From contig NZ_CP030028.1 in assembly GCF_003586445.1 (NCBI RefSeq), positions 1,626,501 through 1,690,500 of the forward strand: a DNA stretch of 64,000 nucleotides, written 5' to 3'. Below the pieces are notes generated by a model. The model had not been told where the DNA came from. It did no database searches and worked only from the letters and a program-made list of their open reading frames with translations. Position numbers and translations under genes: made by a program. Positions 45,088-53,936 of this stretch are shown here, one piece after another. Source of the DNA: Bacillus sp. Y1. Its GTDB lineage: Bacteria > Bacillota > Bacilli > Bacillales > Cytobacillaceae. The first letter of the stretch is position 1; each line of letters opens with the position of its first letter.

Positions 45088-45577
45088 AAAAGTTGAGATT
45101 ATTAAGGTTGGCATAGCGGATATGAATGTAGTATCTGCTCCTAACCGAATTAGAACATCTGGCCTTGGGTCATGCGTGGGAGTCGTCATATATGATCAAT
45201 TAAAAGAGATTGCAGGCCTTGTTCATATTATGCTCCCTGATTCATCCCTTTCTAAAGCCGGTACGATGAATCTTGCAAAGTATGCTGATACCGGGGTGAA
45301 GGAACTTGTAAAAAAGCTCGTTCAAATAGGCGCAAGACCTTCTATGCTAAAAGCCAAAATTGCAGGTGGAGCGCAAATGTTTCAATTTAGCAATACAAGT
45401 GACATGATGAGAATAGGTCCAAGAAATGTAGAAGCGGTAAAAAGAGAGTTGGCTGAGTTAAAAATTGCTATCATGGCAGAGGATGTTGGAGGAAATAGTG
45501 GACGAACGATTGAGTTTTGTCCGAAGTCAAAAATCTTACACATTCGAACGGTTAACAAAGGCACTCAGGAATGGTAG
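45080..45577 (+). CDS. cheD: Chemoreceptor glutamine deamidase CheD
   Basis: Deamidates receptor glutamines and modulates CheC activity. The 165-residue product has the catalytic Cys32 in [13 protein letters not shown] and His49 in [10 protein letters not shown], and a conserved GGAQMFQF. It is the last gene before an intrinsic terminator and sigD. Confidence 0.96.
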   Translation: MDEKVEIIKVGIADMNVVSAPNRIRTSGLGSCVGVVIYDQLKEIAGLVHIMLPDSSLSKAGTMNLAKYADTGVKELVKKLVQIGARPSMLKAKIAGGAQMFQFSNTSDMMRIGPRNVEAVKRELAELKIAIMAEDVGGNSGRTIEFCPKSKILHIRTVNKGTQEW

Positions 45578-45595
45578 AATGGAAAACAATGAACG

Positions 45596-45628
45596 ATCAG
45601 CCTTTTATTGGAATGGCTGATTTTTTTT
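45596..45628 (+). terminator. Intrinsic terminator between cheD and sigD
   Basis: ATCAGCC (45596-45602) and GGCTGAT (45615-45621), a seven-base stem with a 12-base loop followed by a run of eight or nine T residues. It would stop part or all of the fla/che transcript before sigD. The downstream gap (45629-45734) has TTGAAA/TTGTTT and TATATT elements but with spacings of 15 or 19 bases, so a separate promoter is uncertain. Confidence 0.75.
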
Positions 45629-45734
45629 GCAACTAAAAAATCGATTATTGTTTGAAAGAAATAAGGACTGTTTATATTAAGAAAGTATTTAATTTAACGA
45701 TTGATTTGAACAATGTCGTTTGGAGGAGGAAACC

Positions 45735-46496
45735 ATGGGACAGGCACCTTCGATCGAGGAACAAAACATATGGGAAAAATGGACTTCCAAAAGAGACAGT
45801 GATGCAGGTGATTATTTAGTAAGAAAATATATGCCGCTTGTTAGCTATCATGTCCAAAGGATTTCTGTTGGTTTACCGAAGAATGTTTCGCGAGATGATT
45901 TAAAGAGCTTAGGAATGATTGGTTTATATGATGCGCTTGAGAAATTTGATCCAACAAGGGACTTGAAATTTGATACATATGCGTCCTTTCGTATTCGAGG
46001 AGCCATCATTGATGGATTAAGAAAGGAAGATTGGCTCTCTAGGAATACAAGAGATAAAGCCAAACGAATTGAGCAAACCATTGAAAAATTAGAACAAAAA
46101 CTAATGAGAAATGTGACTTCTAAAGAAATAGCAGAAGAGCTAAATATGAGCGAAGACGATGTTCACAATACGATTAACGAGCATTTTTTTGCTAATGTAT
46201 TATCAATTGATGAGCAACCGGATGGTGAGGAAAAAGACGGAGCTGGTTTCTCGTTAAAGGATGAGCGCGCAGAAATACCAGAGGAAACAATAATTAAAAA
46301 TGAGTTGATTTCTGAGCTATCATCTATGATTTCTCATTTAAATGATAAAGAACAGCTCGTATTAAGCTTGTTTTATCAGGAAGAGTTAACATTAACTGAA
46401 ATTGGACAAGTGATGGATTTATCGACGTCAAGAATATCGCAAATACATTCCAAAGCTATATTTAAACTAAGACAAACATTACAAAAAATCGTTTAA
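45735..46496 (+). CDS. sigD: RNA polymerase sigma factor SigD (FliA class)
   Basis: Sigma-28-type factor for late flagellar, chemotaxis and autolysin genes. The 253-residue product has region 2 (DLKSLGMIGLYDALEKFDP; FDTYASFRIRGAIIDGLRKE), region 3 (VTSKEIAEELNMSEDD) and region 4 (LTLTEIGQVMDLSTSRISQI). ATG 45735 follows TGGAGGAGGAA; the TTG at 45720 is in that site. Length equals that of B. subtilis SigD (254) within one residue. Confidence 0.97.
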   Translation: MGQAPSIEEQNIWEKWTSKRDSDAGDYLVRKYMPLVSYHVQRISVGLPKNVSRDDLKSLGMIGLYDALEKFDPTRDLKFDTYASFRIRGAIIDGLRKEDWLSRNTRDKAKRIEQTIEKLEQKLMRNVTSKEIAEELNMSEDDVHNTINEHFFANVLSIDEQPDGEEKDGAGFSLKDERAEIPEETIIKNELISELSSMISHLNDKEQLVLSLFYQEELTLTEIGQVMDLSTSRISQIHSKAIFKLRQTLQKIV

Positions 46497-46547
46497 TAGA
46501 CATTATTTTCATCTGTACATAATTAGATAGGGAGATGGCAACCGGGT

Positions 46548-46856
46548 ATGAGTTTAAAAGCAATAGAAATGCAAATTGCTCTTCCTAGGATGCAAGATGC
46601 TAGCAAGCTTCAAGAGCAAATACAGCAGCGTGGTCAGCAACAAAATGATGTTGCTGCAAACAGTGTCGCAAAAGAAGTGAAAAAAAATAGAAACTCAGTT
46701 AATAAGCATGAACATAAGGAACAGGTTCGCCTAAAGGATCAACAACGTGATAAGAATGGGAACCAACAGGGGAAGAAAAAAAGAAAAAATAAAGAGAGTC
46801 AGCCAGTGAAAGAAGTTCATCCGTATAAAGGAAACTTTTTTGACTTTTCCGGATAG
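46548..46856 (+). CDS. Small Gln/Lys-rich protein between sigD and swrB; function unknown
   Basis: A 102-residue protein I do not recognise by name. It begins with a patterned segment (MSLKAIEMQIALPRMQDASK), is then very rich in Gln, Asn, Lys and Arg (residues about 25-85, basic and probably disordered), and closes with a short motif YKGNFFDFSG. No signal peptide, membrane segment or known domain. Similar small proteins follow sigD/fliA in other Firmicutes as I recall. B. subtilis has swrB directly after sigD. The nearest ribosome binding site (AGGGAG at 46529-46533) is rather far from the ATG (about 13 bases), so expression may be low. Confidence 0.7.
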   Translation: MSLKAIEMQIALPRMQDASKLQEQIQQRGQQQNDVAANSVAKEVKKNRNSVNKHEHKEQVRLKDQQRDKNGNQQGKKKRKNKESQPVKEVHPYKGNFFDFSG

Positions 46857-46865
46857 AGGGATGAT

Positions 46866-47483
46866 ATGACGAGTGTGTTTTTGTTTATCAGTATCGTATT
46901 AAATATAATTGCGCTGTTTTCCATTGTGATCTTATACCTTCGCCAGTCAAAGCTATTTGAAGTGGAGAAGAAGCAACAACGAATGATTGAGGAAATGGAA
47001 GATGTCATTTCAACATATTTGGCTGAAATGAAAGAAGAGAACGAAAGCTTTATTGAGAGAATGACAAAAGCAGCTAACAATCAGTCCCACAAGAAGGAAA
47101 ATAGAAAGAAGAAAGAAGTTAACATAGAAACAATACCTCCGAGTACAGAAGAAGAGAAGGTTTCGGTTCCAATTAAAAGTTTAAAGAGCCATGCTGCTAA
47201 AGCTTACAAGATAGGTGCTATTCAGACATTAACAGACGAAGATGTTGAGGTACTTCTTCCTGACTTTAATGACGCAGAAGGCCCTACTGGGGACCTCAAA
47301 GTGGAAAAGGAAGTAGAGGAAACTGTACAAGAAGTGACTGAACCAAAAGAAAAGAGCTTGCTGGAGGAAGTGGTACATTTACAAAAGCAAGGCCTTACAT
47401 ATGAAGAAATTGCTAAAAAGCTCCATAAAGGACAGACAGAGATTGAACTTTTACTCAAATTTCGTCAAAATAATCAAGAATAA
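46866..47483 (+). CDS. swrB: SwrB-like membrane protein (YlxL family)
   Basis: In B. subtilis SwrB promotes activity of the flagellar export apparatus and swarming. The 205-residue product has one N-terminal membrane segment (about residues 4-24), a charged coiled coil (27-75), a Lys/Glu-rich middle and a C-terminal helix-turn-helix-like end (HLQKQGLTYEEIAKKLHKGQ). It lies after sigD and before rpsB exactly where swrB lies, but its sequence is divergent, so the symbol is given by position and architecture. Confidence 0.75.
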   Translation: MTSVFLFISIVLNIIALFSIVILYLRQSKLFEVEKKQQRMIEEMEDVISTYLAEMKEENESFIERMTKAANNQSHKKENRKKKEVNIETIPPSTEEEKVSVPIKSLKSHAAKAYKIGAIQTLTDEDVEVLLPDFNDAEGPTGDLKVEKEVEETVQEVTEPKEKSLLEEVVHLQKQGLTYEEIAKKLHKGQTEIELLLKFRQNNQE

Positions 47484-47485
47484 AC

Positions 47486-47514
47486 TTGATTGTAAGATTT
47501 GATTATGCTATATT
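47486..47514 (+). promoter_or_regulatory. Candidate sigma-A promoter of rpsB
   Basis: TTGATT (47486-47491) and TATATT (47509-47514) with a 17-base spacer, starting just after the swrB stop; it leaves a leader of about 110 bases. Confidence 0.6.
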
Positions 47515-47549
47515 AACTTTTGGTGTTAATACACACGTTCATGGATTTG

Positions 47550-47579
47550 GACAAAGGGTGCTGTTTCGACAGTTTTGTC
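47550..47579 (+). other. Hairpin in the rpsB leader
   Basis: GACAAA (47550-47555) pairs with TTTGTC (47574-47579), and inside it CTGT (47561-47564) with ACAG (47569-47572) around a TTCG loop. The bulge GGGTG on one side makes it asymmetric. A role as an S2 autoregulation site is possible but not shown. Confidence 0.4.
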
Positions 47580-47617
47580 TAAAGTTGAAATGGGCGGAGG
47601 AAAATAAAAACCATTAG

Positions 47618-48328
<711 letters not shown>

Positions 48329-48359
48329 TACGTTTTGACCTGAGGAAACACTAGTTACT

Positions 48360-48398
48360 AAAAGGTGATAAGAGGGACCCCCTTTATCACCTTTTTTT
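48360..48398 (+). terminator. Terminator or attenuator between rpsB and tsf
   Basis: A 12-base stem (48360-48371 / 48384-48395), extendable by an inner AGGG/CCCT, followed by T residues to 48398. It separates rpsB from tsf; the following 80 bases contain TTGACT (48417-48422) but no clear -10, so tsf may depend on read-through. Confidence 0.8.
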
Positions 48399-48419
48399 AA
48401 AGAATGAACTCGAATCTTG

Positions 48420-48440
48420 ACTAGCTTTTTCATAGCTAGT
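48420..48440 (+). other. Short inverted repeat in front of tsf
   Basis: ACTAGCT (48420-48426) and AGCTAGT (48434-48440) with a seven-base spacer, located 38 bases before the tsf start and overlapping the possible -35 TTGACT. Could be an operator or simply an mRNA hairpin. Confidence 0.35.
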
Positions 48441-48478
48441 TAACACTAAAATACATAGCTTTTAAGGAGGAAACTCAC

Positions 48479-49363
48479 ATGGCAGTAACGGCTCAAATGG
48501 TAAAAGAATTACGTGAAAGAACAGGCGCAGGTATGTTAGATTGCAAAAAAGCACTTCAAGCAACTGAAGGTGATATGGAAAAAGCAATCGACTTCTTACG
48601 TGAAAAAGGTATGGCTAGCGCTGCGAAGAAGGCAGACCGTGTAGCAGCTGAAGGAACTACTTATATCCTTACTCAAGGAAACGAAGCAGTTATTCTAGAA
48701 GTTAACTCTGAAACAGATTTCGTTGCTAAGAACGAAGGTTTCCAAGTACTAGTTAAGGAACTTGCTGAGCACGTTCTAACTAACAAGCCAGCTTCAGTTG
48801 AAGAAGTAAATGCACAAACAATGGCTAACGGTGCAACAGTTGAGTCTTACGTAAACGCAGCTATCGCAAAAATCGGTGAGAAAATCTCTCTTCGTCGTTT
48901 TGAAATCAAGTCTAAAGGCGACAACGATGCATTCGGTGCTTACCTACACATGGGTGGACGTATTGGTGTGTTAACAGTATTAGAAGGAACAGCTGACGAC
49001 GCTGCTGCTAAGGATGTTTCTATGCACATAGCTGCATTAAACCCTAAGTATGTATCTCGTGACGAAGTTTCTGCTGAAGAAATTGAGCGTGAGCGTCAAG
49101 TTCTTACTACACAGGCACTTAACGAAGGTAAGCCAGAAAACATCGTAGCGAAAATGGTTGAAGGCCGCCTAAGCAAATACTTCCAAGACGTTTGTGTGAA
49201 CGACCAAGCATTCGTTAAGGACCCAGATCAAAAAGTAAAAGCATTCGTAGAATCAAAAGGTGGAAAGATTCGCGAATTCGTACGTTACGAAGTAGGAGAA
49301 GGTATCGAAAAGCGTGTTGATAACTTCGCTGAAGAAGTAATGAACCAAGTAAAAGGGAACTAA
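48479..49363 (+). CDS. tsf: Translation elongation factor Ts
   Basis: Nucleotide exchange factor for EF-Tu. The 294-residue product begins [20 protein letters not shown] with the [23 protein letters not shown]-like region, the core [17 protein letters not shown] and the C-terminal dimerisation part. ATG 48479 follows AAGGAGGAAAC. Its stop is one base away from repeat copy B and its terminator lies beyond that repeat. Confidence 0.98.
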   Translation: MAVTAQMVKELRERTGAGMLDCKKALQATEGDMEKAIDFLREKGMASAAKKADRVAAEGTTYILTQGNEAVILEVNSETDFVAKNEGFQVLVKELAEHVLTNKPASVEEVNAQTMANGATVESYVNAAIAKIGEKISLRRFEIKSKGDNDAFGAYLHMGGRIGVLTVLEGTADDAAAKDVSMHIAALNPKYVSRDEVSAEEIERERQVLTTQALNEGKPENIVAKMVEGRLSKYFQDVCVNDQAFVKDPDQKVKAFVESKGGKIREFVRYEVGEGIEKRVDNFAEEVMNQVKGN

Positions 49364-49364
49364 T

Positions 49365-49482
49365 AAAAGCGGAGACAGCTTGGTCTGACCCGACAGGCAT
49401 AAGGTGAAGACTGCAGGAGGTCCTGACCTCTGGAGGGCTTTGACTTATGACCCCGAGGGTCAAGCTGTCGTAGCTGGATATC
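49365..49482 (-). repeat. 118-nt structured dispersed repeat, copy B
   Basis: Reverse-strand homologue of the element at 13389-13506, the same length and alignable without gaps (79 identical positions by hand count). The ends are conserved; the stems differ but remain paired: P1 is GACAGCT/AGCTGTC here against AGTGCCT/AGGCACT in copy A, P2 is TGACCC/GGGTCA against AGGGGC/GCCCCT, and P4 is GAGGT/ACCTC against GAAAT/ATTTC. It begins one base after the tsf stop and lies before the tsf terminator, so it is transcribed in antisense with tsf. The rest of the 208-base tsf-pyrH gap holds only that terminator and short AT-rich sequence. Confidence 0.85.
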
Positions 49483-49502
49483 GAGAGAGTAAACTCTATT
49501 CC

Positions 49503-49531
49503 TAGGGAACACACCTGTGTTCCCTATTTTT
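49503..49531 (+). terminator. Rho-independent terminator after tsf
   Basis: Perfect ten-base stem (49503-49512 / 49517-49526, TAGGGAACAC), a four-base loop, then five T residues. Confidence 0.9.
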
Positions 49532-49571
49532 AAAGAAAGCTTAAAAGTAGCATATACATATGGAGGTTTTT

Positions 49572-50297
49572 ATGACCAGTCCGAAATATAAACGCGTCGT
49601 ACTAAAACTAAGTGGTGAAGCACTTGCTGGTGAGCAAGGCTTCGGAATTAATCCGAAAGTGATTAAATCGGTTGCCGATCAAGTAAAGGAAATTGCGGAT
49701 TTAGATGTTGAAGTTGCCGTTGTTGTTGGTGGCGGAAATATCTGGCGAGGTAAAATTGGTGAAGAGATGGGAATGGACCGTGCGAATGCAGACTATATGG
49801 GGATGCTAGCAACGGTCATGAACTCATTGGCTCTACAAGATAGTCTCGAACAATCAGGTGTGGAAACGCGTGTACAAACTTCTATTGAGATGCGACAAGT
49901 AGCGGAACCTTATATTCGCAGACGAGCAATTCGTCATCTTGAGAAGAAGCGAGTTGTTATTTTTGCAGCAGGTACTGGAAATCCTTATTTCTCAACCGAC
50001 ACAACAGCTGCATTACGTGCTGCGGAAATTGAAGCAGAAGTCATCTTAATGGCGAAGAATAATGTCGATGGTGTATATTCTGCTGACCCACGTATTGATA
50101 AAACAGCGAAGAAATATGATGAGCTTTCTTATTTAGATGTACTTAAGGAAGGATTAGCTGTCATGGATTCAACGGCTTCTTCTTTATGTATGGATAATGA
50201 TATACCACTTCTTGTTTTCTCTATTATGGAGAAAGGAAATATCAAACGTGCCGTAATGGGTGAATCCATTGGGACTATTGTGAGGGGGAAAAAATAA
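49572..50297 (+). CDS. pyrH: Uridylate kinase (UMP kinase)
   Basis: Phosphorylates UMP to UDP in pyrimidine synthesis. The 241-residue amino-acid-kinase-fold product has [58 protein letters not shown] and the C-terminal [12 protein letters not shown] 49572 follows TGGAGGTTT; an in-frame ATG at 49560 lies in front of that site. The stop shares one base with the frr start. Confidence 0.97.
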   Translation: MTSPKYKRVVLKLSGEALAGEQGFGINPKVIKSVADQVKEIADLDVEVAVVVGGGNIWRGKIGEEMGMDRANADYMGMLATVMNSLALQDSLEQSGVETRVQTSIEMRQVAEPYIRRRAIRHLEKKRVVIFAAGTGNPYFSTDTTAALRAAEIEAEVILMAKNNVDGVYSADPRIDKTAKKYDELSYLDVLKEGLAVMDSTASSLCMDNDIPLLVFSIMEKGNIKRAVMGESIGTIVRGKK

Positions 50298-50854
50298 TGC
50301 CGAAACAAATCGTTGCAAATGCGAAAGAACGTATGAATAAAGCAATCGGAGCGTACACTCGTGAACTTGCTGGAATTCGTGCAGGACGTGCGAATGCATC
50401 TATGCTTGATCGAATTACGGTCGATTATTACGGAGCACCAACTCCAATTAACCAACTTGCAGGTGTTTCTGTACCAGAAGCGCGTATGCTTGTAATTCAA
50501 CCGTATGATAAATCTATTTTAAGCGATATTGAAAAAGCAATCTTAAAATCAGATATCGGTATTACTCCTTCAAATGATGGAAGCATCATTCGCCTTGCGA
50601 TTCCTCAGTTAACTGAAGAGCGTCGTAAGGAATTGGTGAAGGTGGTAAAGAAAGAATCTGAAGATGCAAAAGTTGCCGTCAGAAATATCCGTCGTGATGC
50701 GAATGACGACTTGAAAAAGCTTGAAAAGAATGGTGAAATTACTGAAGATGACCAACGTGGTTATTCTGATGACATTCAAAAATTAACGGACGAGTATATA
50801 ACAAAGGTTGACCAGCTAACAAAAGACAAAGAGAAGGAAATTTTAGAGGTTTAA
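50297..50854 (+). CDS. frr: Ribosome recycling factor
   Basis: Splits post-termination ribosomes together with EF-G. The 185-residue product has the family features [20 protein letters not shown], the PLNQ-like [20 protein letters not shown] and the three-helix-bundle ends ([20 protein letters not shown]). TAATG overlap with pyrH suggests coupled translation. A terminator follows. Confidence 0.98.
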   Translation: MPKQIVANAKERMNKAIGAYTRELAGIRAGRANASMLDRITVDYYGAPTPINQLAGVSVPEARMLVIQPYDKSILSDIEKAILKSDIGITPSNDGSIIRLAIPQLTEERRKELVKVVKKESEDAKVAVRNIRRDANDDLKKLEKNGEITEDDQRGYSDDIQKLTDEYITKVDQLTKDKEKEILEV

Positions 50855-50868
50855 TGAACCGAGAGAAT

Positions 50869-50892
50869 ACCCTCTATTTATAGGGGGTTTTT
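50869..50892 (+). terminator. Terminator after frr
   Basis: ACCCTCTA (50869-50876) with TAGGGGGT (50881-50888), one G-T pair, a TTTA loop and five or more T residues. Confidence 0.85.
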
Positions 50893-50970
50893 CTGTTCTA
50901 ATGAATTTGATTTCTTTTCCAAGTAGTGCTTTAGTTTTTTAGAGATATCTCTTCTCTTTTTTGGTATGAT

Positions 50971-51003
50971 AAAAGCAGGCAAAATTAGGTACCTGCTTTT
51001 TTC
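50971..51003 (+). terminator. Second terminator-like hairpin before uppS
   Basis: AAAAGCAGG (50971-50979) with CCTGCTTTT (50992-51000) and two further T residues. The 78 bases between the two terminators (50893-50970) contain the perfect 12-base palindrome AGAGATATCTCT (50941-50952) and a TATGAT at 50965-50970, but no gene is visible. The rest of the 279-base frr-uppS gap shows nothing further. Confidence 0.75.
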
Positions 51004-51133
51004 ATTACGCTCTTTTCTAGCGGTACAGTGTACAATCATTAAAAAAATAAATACATTGTGACTAGAGAAGAAGCATTATTACAACTAAATGTAGTCTTTT
51101 AGCCACATGATTACATTTTGGAGGAGCCGTCTT

Positions 51134-51907
51134 ATGTTAGAGAAAATAAAGCTTTGGAAGAATAAACCGTCTTCTGAACTCGGGCGTCGGATAACAACAA
51201 TAAAAAATCAATCCGTACCAGCTCATATTGCTATTATTATGGATGGAAATGGACGTTGGGCGAAAAAACGGGCCTTGCCTAGAATCGCAGGTCATCATGA
51301 AGGGATGAAGGTTGTCCGTAAGATAACGAAGCTTGCAAACGAATTGGGAGTGTCCACGTTAACTTTATATGCTTTTTCAACAGAAAACTGGAAGCGACCG
51401 AAAATGGAAGTTGACTATTTGATGAAATTACCTGAGGAGTTTTTAGGAACCTTTCTCCCAGAATTGATAGAGGAAAATGTCCAAGTACGTATGATCGGAT
51501 ATAAGGAAAGTCTTCCCGCTCATACGCTAAATGCAATTAATCGAGCGATTGAAGACACGAAGGACAATGATGGGTTAGTGTTGAATTTTGCTCTTAACTA
51601 TGGAAGCAGGGCAGAAATCTTAGAAGCAGTAAAGAACGTCTTAAAAGACCACAAAAGTGGTATACTGACAGAGAATAATATAAATGAAGAAGTATTTTCT
51701 AACTACTTAATGACGAGTGAGTTAAGTGATCCGGATTTACTCATTCGTACGAGTGGTGAAATACGGTTAAGTAACTTTATGCTCTGGCAACTAGCTTATA
51801 CAGAATTTTGGTTTACAGACGTACTGTGGCCAGACTTCTCAGAAGAACACTTAGTCGAAGCAATCGAAGTATTCCAAAACCGTCAAAGGCGGTTTGGGGG
51901 AGTATAA
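51134..51907 (+). CDS. uppS: Undecaprenyl diphosphate synthase (cis-prenyltransferase)
   Basis: Makes the C55 lipid carrier for cell wall polymers from FPP and IPP. The 257-residue product has the active-site HIAIIMDGNGRWAKKR (Asp37), TLYAFSTENWKRPKMEV and the IPP-binding LLIRTSGEIRLSNFMLWQLA. ATG 51134 follows TTGGAGGAGC; an upstream in-frame start is ignored. First of the lipid/isoprenoid group uppS-cdsA-dxr-rseP. Confidence 0.97.
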   Translation: MLEKIKLWKNKPSSELGRRITTIKNQSVPAHIAIIMDGNGRWAKKRALPRIAGHHEGMKVVRKITKLANELGVSTLTLYAFSTENWKRPKMEVDYLMKLPEEFLGTFLPELIEENVQVRMIGYKESLPAHTLNAINRAIEDTKDNDGLVLNFALNYGSRAEILEAVKNVLKDHKSGILTENNINEEVFSNYLMTSELSDPDLLIRTSGEIRLSNFMLWQLAYTEFWFTDVLWPDFSEEHLVEAIEVFQNRQRRFGGV

Positions 51908-51928
51908 TAAAGGTGTTGACACAATAAG

Positions 51929-52720
51929 ATGAAACAAAGAATTATCTCGGCAATTATATTTGGGGCTATATTTATCCCTTTAGTAATTTTGGGTAAATTA
52001 CCCTTTGTTCTATTAGTGTATGTTTTAGCAACTGTTGCACTGTATGAACTGTTAAAAATGAGAAATATCCAATTAGCCTCTATTCCGGGGCTCATTTCAA
52101 TGCTTGTGCTTTGGATCTTTTTAATACCGAAGCAGCTGCAAAATATTTTTGGACCAATGCACTATACGAAGGTCGAATTTGCCCTTTTAGCGGTTTTGCT
52201 GCTGTTAACTTACACGGTTGTAACAAAAAACCGCTTTACTTTCGATGATGTTTCCTTTTCAATAATGGCAACCTTATATATAGGAATGGGATTTTTCTAT
52301 TTTATTGAAATTAGAGAAACTGCAGGGCTGATGTTTATTTTTTATTCCTTATTTATCGTTTGGGCCACAGATTCTGGTGCGTATTTTATCGGGCGAGCAA
52401 TGGGGAAAAATAAGCTATGGCCTGACATAAGCCCAAATAAAACGGTTGAAGGATTTATCGGTGGTATCGTATGTGCGGTTATTGTAGCTATCTTTTTTGC
52501 CTTGTTCTCTCTTGAAACGGTATCCACAATAAGACTTCTTATTGTGACAGTTTTCTTATCTGTTTTTGGACAGGTTGGCGATCTTGTCGAATCGGCACTG
52601 AAACGACATTATAATGTAAAAGATTCAGGCAATATCATGCCTGGACACGGTGGCATCCTAGATCGATTTGATAGCTTGCTGTTCGTTTGGCCGGTCTTAT
52701 ATTTTATTTTGCTACCGTAA
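51929..52720 (+). CDS. cdsA: Phosphatidate cytidylyltransferase
   Basis: Forms CDP-diacylglycerol for phospholipid synthesis. The 263-residue protein is membrane-embedded with about seven segments and carries the family signature near the end (KDSGNIMPGHGGILDRFDSL) preceded by WPDISPNKTVEGFIGG. The ribosome binding site (AAAGGTG at 51909-51915) is 13 bases from the ATG, a little long. Confidence 0.97.
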   Translation: MKQRIISAIIFGAIFIPLVILGKLPFVLLVYVLATVALYELLKMRNIQLASIPGLISMLVLWIFLIPKQLQNIFGPMHYTKVEFALLAVLLLLTYTVVTKNRFTFDDVSFSIMATLYIGMGFFYFIEIRETAGLMFIFYSLFIVWATDSGAYFIGRAMGKNKLWPDISPNKTVEGFIGGIVCAVIVAIFFALFSLETVSTIRLLIVTVFLSVFGQVGDLVESALKRHYNVKDSGNIMPGHGGILDRFDSLLFVWPVLYFILLP

Positions 52721-52775
52721 CATCATATCCGGGAATCTTTTAGAAGGTTCTCGCTTTTGAATCGGAGTTGGAAAA

Positions 52776-53918
52776 ATGAAGTACGTAAGTTTATTAGGTG
52801 CAACTGGTTCTATCGGAACACAAACTCTTGATATAATAAAAGAGCACCCTACAGAGTTCGGATTGGCAGCCATGTCAGTAGGTAGAAATATTGATTTAGC
52901 TAGAAAGCTGATAGCTGAATTTCATCCTGAATTAGTATGTGTGTTAAATAAAGAGGACGCTGAGAGTTTGAAGCTGGAATTTCCGAAAATAAGCTTTACC
53001 TATGGGCTCGAAGGGTTAAGTGAAGTAGCGGTATATAAGAAATCTACCATTTTGGTGAATGCAGTAATGGGTAGTGTGGGACTAGAACCTACATTGCATG
53101 CGATTGAAGCTGGAAAAGCGATTGCTTTAGCCAATAAAGAGACACTAGTCACAGCTGGTCATATCGTTATGAATGCTGTTCGTCGAAATCAAGTCCCGTT
53201 ATTGCCCGTAGATAGTGAGCATTCTGCTATTTTTCAGGCGCTTCAAGGAGAATTTGAAAAGAATATTGGGAAGTTAATTTTAACCGCATCGGGTGGCAGC
53301 TTCCGTGACCGAACTCGAAGTGAGTTGGAAAATGTAACGGTACAAGATGCGCTCAATCATCCAAATTGGTCCATGGGTGCAAAAATCACGATTGACTCTG
53401 CTACTATGATGAACAAAGGGTTAGAAGTTATTGAAGCACATTGGCTGTTTGATATTCCCTATGAAAAGATTGATGTTGTTTTACATAAGGAAAGTATTAT
53501 TCACTCTATGATTGAGTTTCATGATAGTAGTGTCATGGCACAGCTAGGGACTCCAGATATGAGAGTACCGATCCAATATGCTTTAACATATCCAGATCGG
53601 TTACCATTAAAAACAGCGCAAACATTAAACTTAGCGAAAGTCGGTCAACTCCATTTTGCAGAAATGGACTTTGGTAGATTTCGCTGCCTAAAATTTGCCT
53701 ATGAAGCAGGAATTGCTGGAGGGACACTTCCGACCGTTCTTAATGCGGCAAATGAAATAGCGGTTGAGGCGTTTCTAAAAGGAAAGATCACCTTTTTGCA
53801 AATTGAAGATTTAATTGAAAATGCGTTAACGAAGCATCAATCAATAATGGAGCCAAGTTTAGCAGAAATTAAAGCGGTTGACGACGAGACACGCAAGTAT
53901 GTGAATTCACTTCTATAA
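52776..53918 (+). CDS. dxr: 1-deoxy-D-xylulose 5-phosphate reductoisomerase
   Basis: Second step of the MEP isoprenoid pathway, NADPH-dependent. The 380-residue product has the nucleotide-binding [13 protein letters not shown] (8-20), NKETLVTAG, the metal site in [12 protein letters not shown] and [23 protein letters not shown] 52776 follows CGGAGTTGG. It supplies the precursor for the uppS product upstream. Confidence 0.97.
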   Translation: MKYVSLLGATGSIGTQTLDIIKEHPTEFGLAAMSVGRNIDLARKLIAEFHPELVCVLNKEDAESLKLEFPKISFTYGLEGLSEVAVYKKSTILVNAVMGSVGLEPTLHAIEAGKAIALANKETLVTAGHIVMNAVRRNQVPLLPVDSEHSAIFQALQGEFEKNIGKLILTASGGSFRDRTRSELENVTVQDALNHPNWSMGAKITIDSATMMNKGLEVIEAHWLFDIPYEKIDVVLHKESIIHSMIEFHDSSVMAQLGTPDMRVPIQYALTYPDRLPLKTAQTLNLAKVGQLHFAEMDFGRFRCLKFAYEAGIAGGTLPTVLNAANEIAVEAFLKGKITFLQIEDLIENALTKHQSIMEPSLAEIKAVDDETRKYVNSLL

Positions 53919-53936
53919 AAAAAGGGTGGTTATAAT

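Noticed and set aside
45648..45678. sigD promoter from TTGTTT or TTGAAA with TATATT
   Set aside because: Spacers of 19 and 15 bases are outside the usual range; left undecided.
46534..46587. 17-codon frame starting at ATG 46534 before the sigD-linked small protein
   Set aside because: Its ATG abuts the AGGGAG site with no spacer, and the peptide has no recognisable feature.
49215..49514. Minus-strand frame covering repeat copy B
   Set aside because: It is antisense to the end of tsf and has no protein-like features; the repeat structure explains the conservation better.
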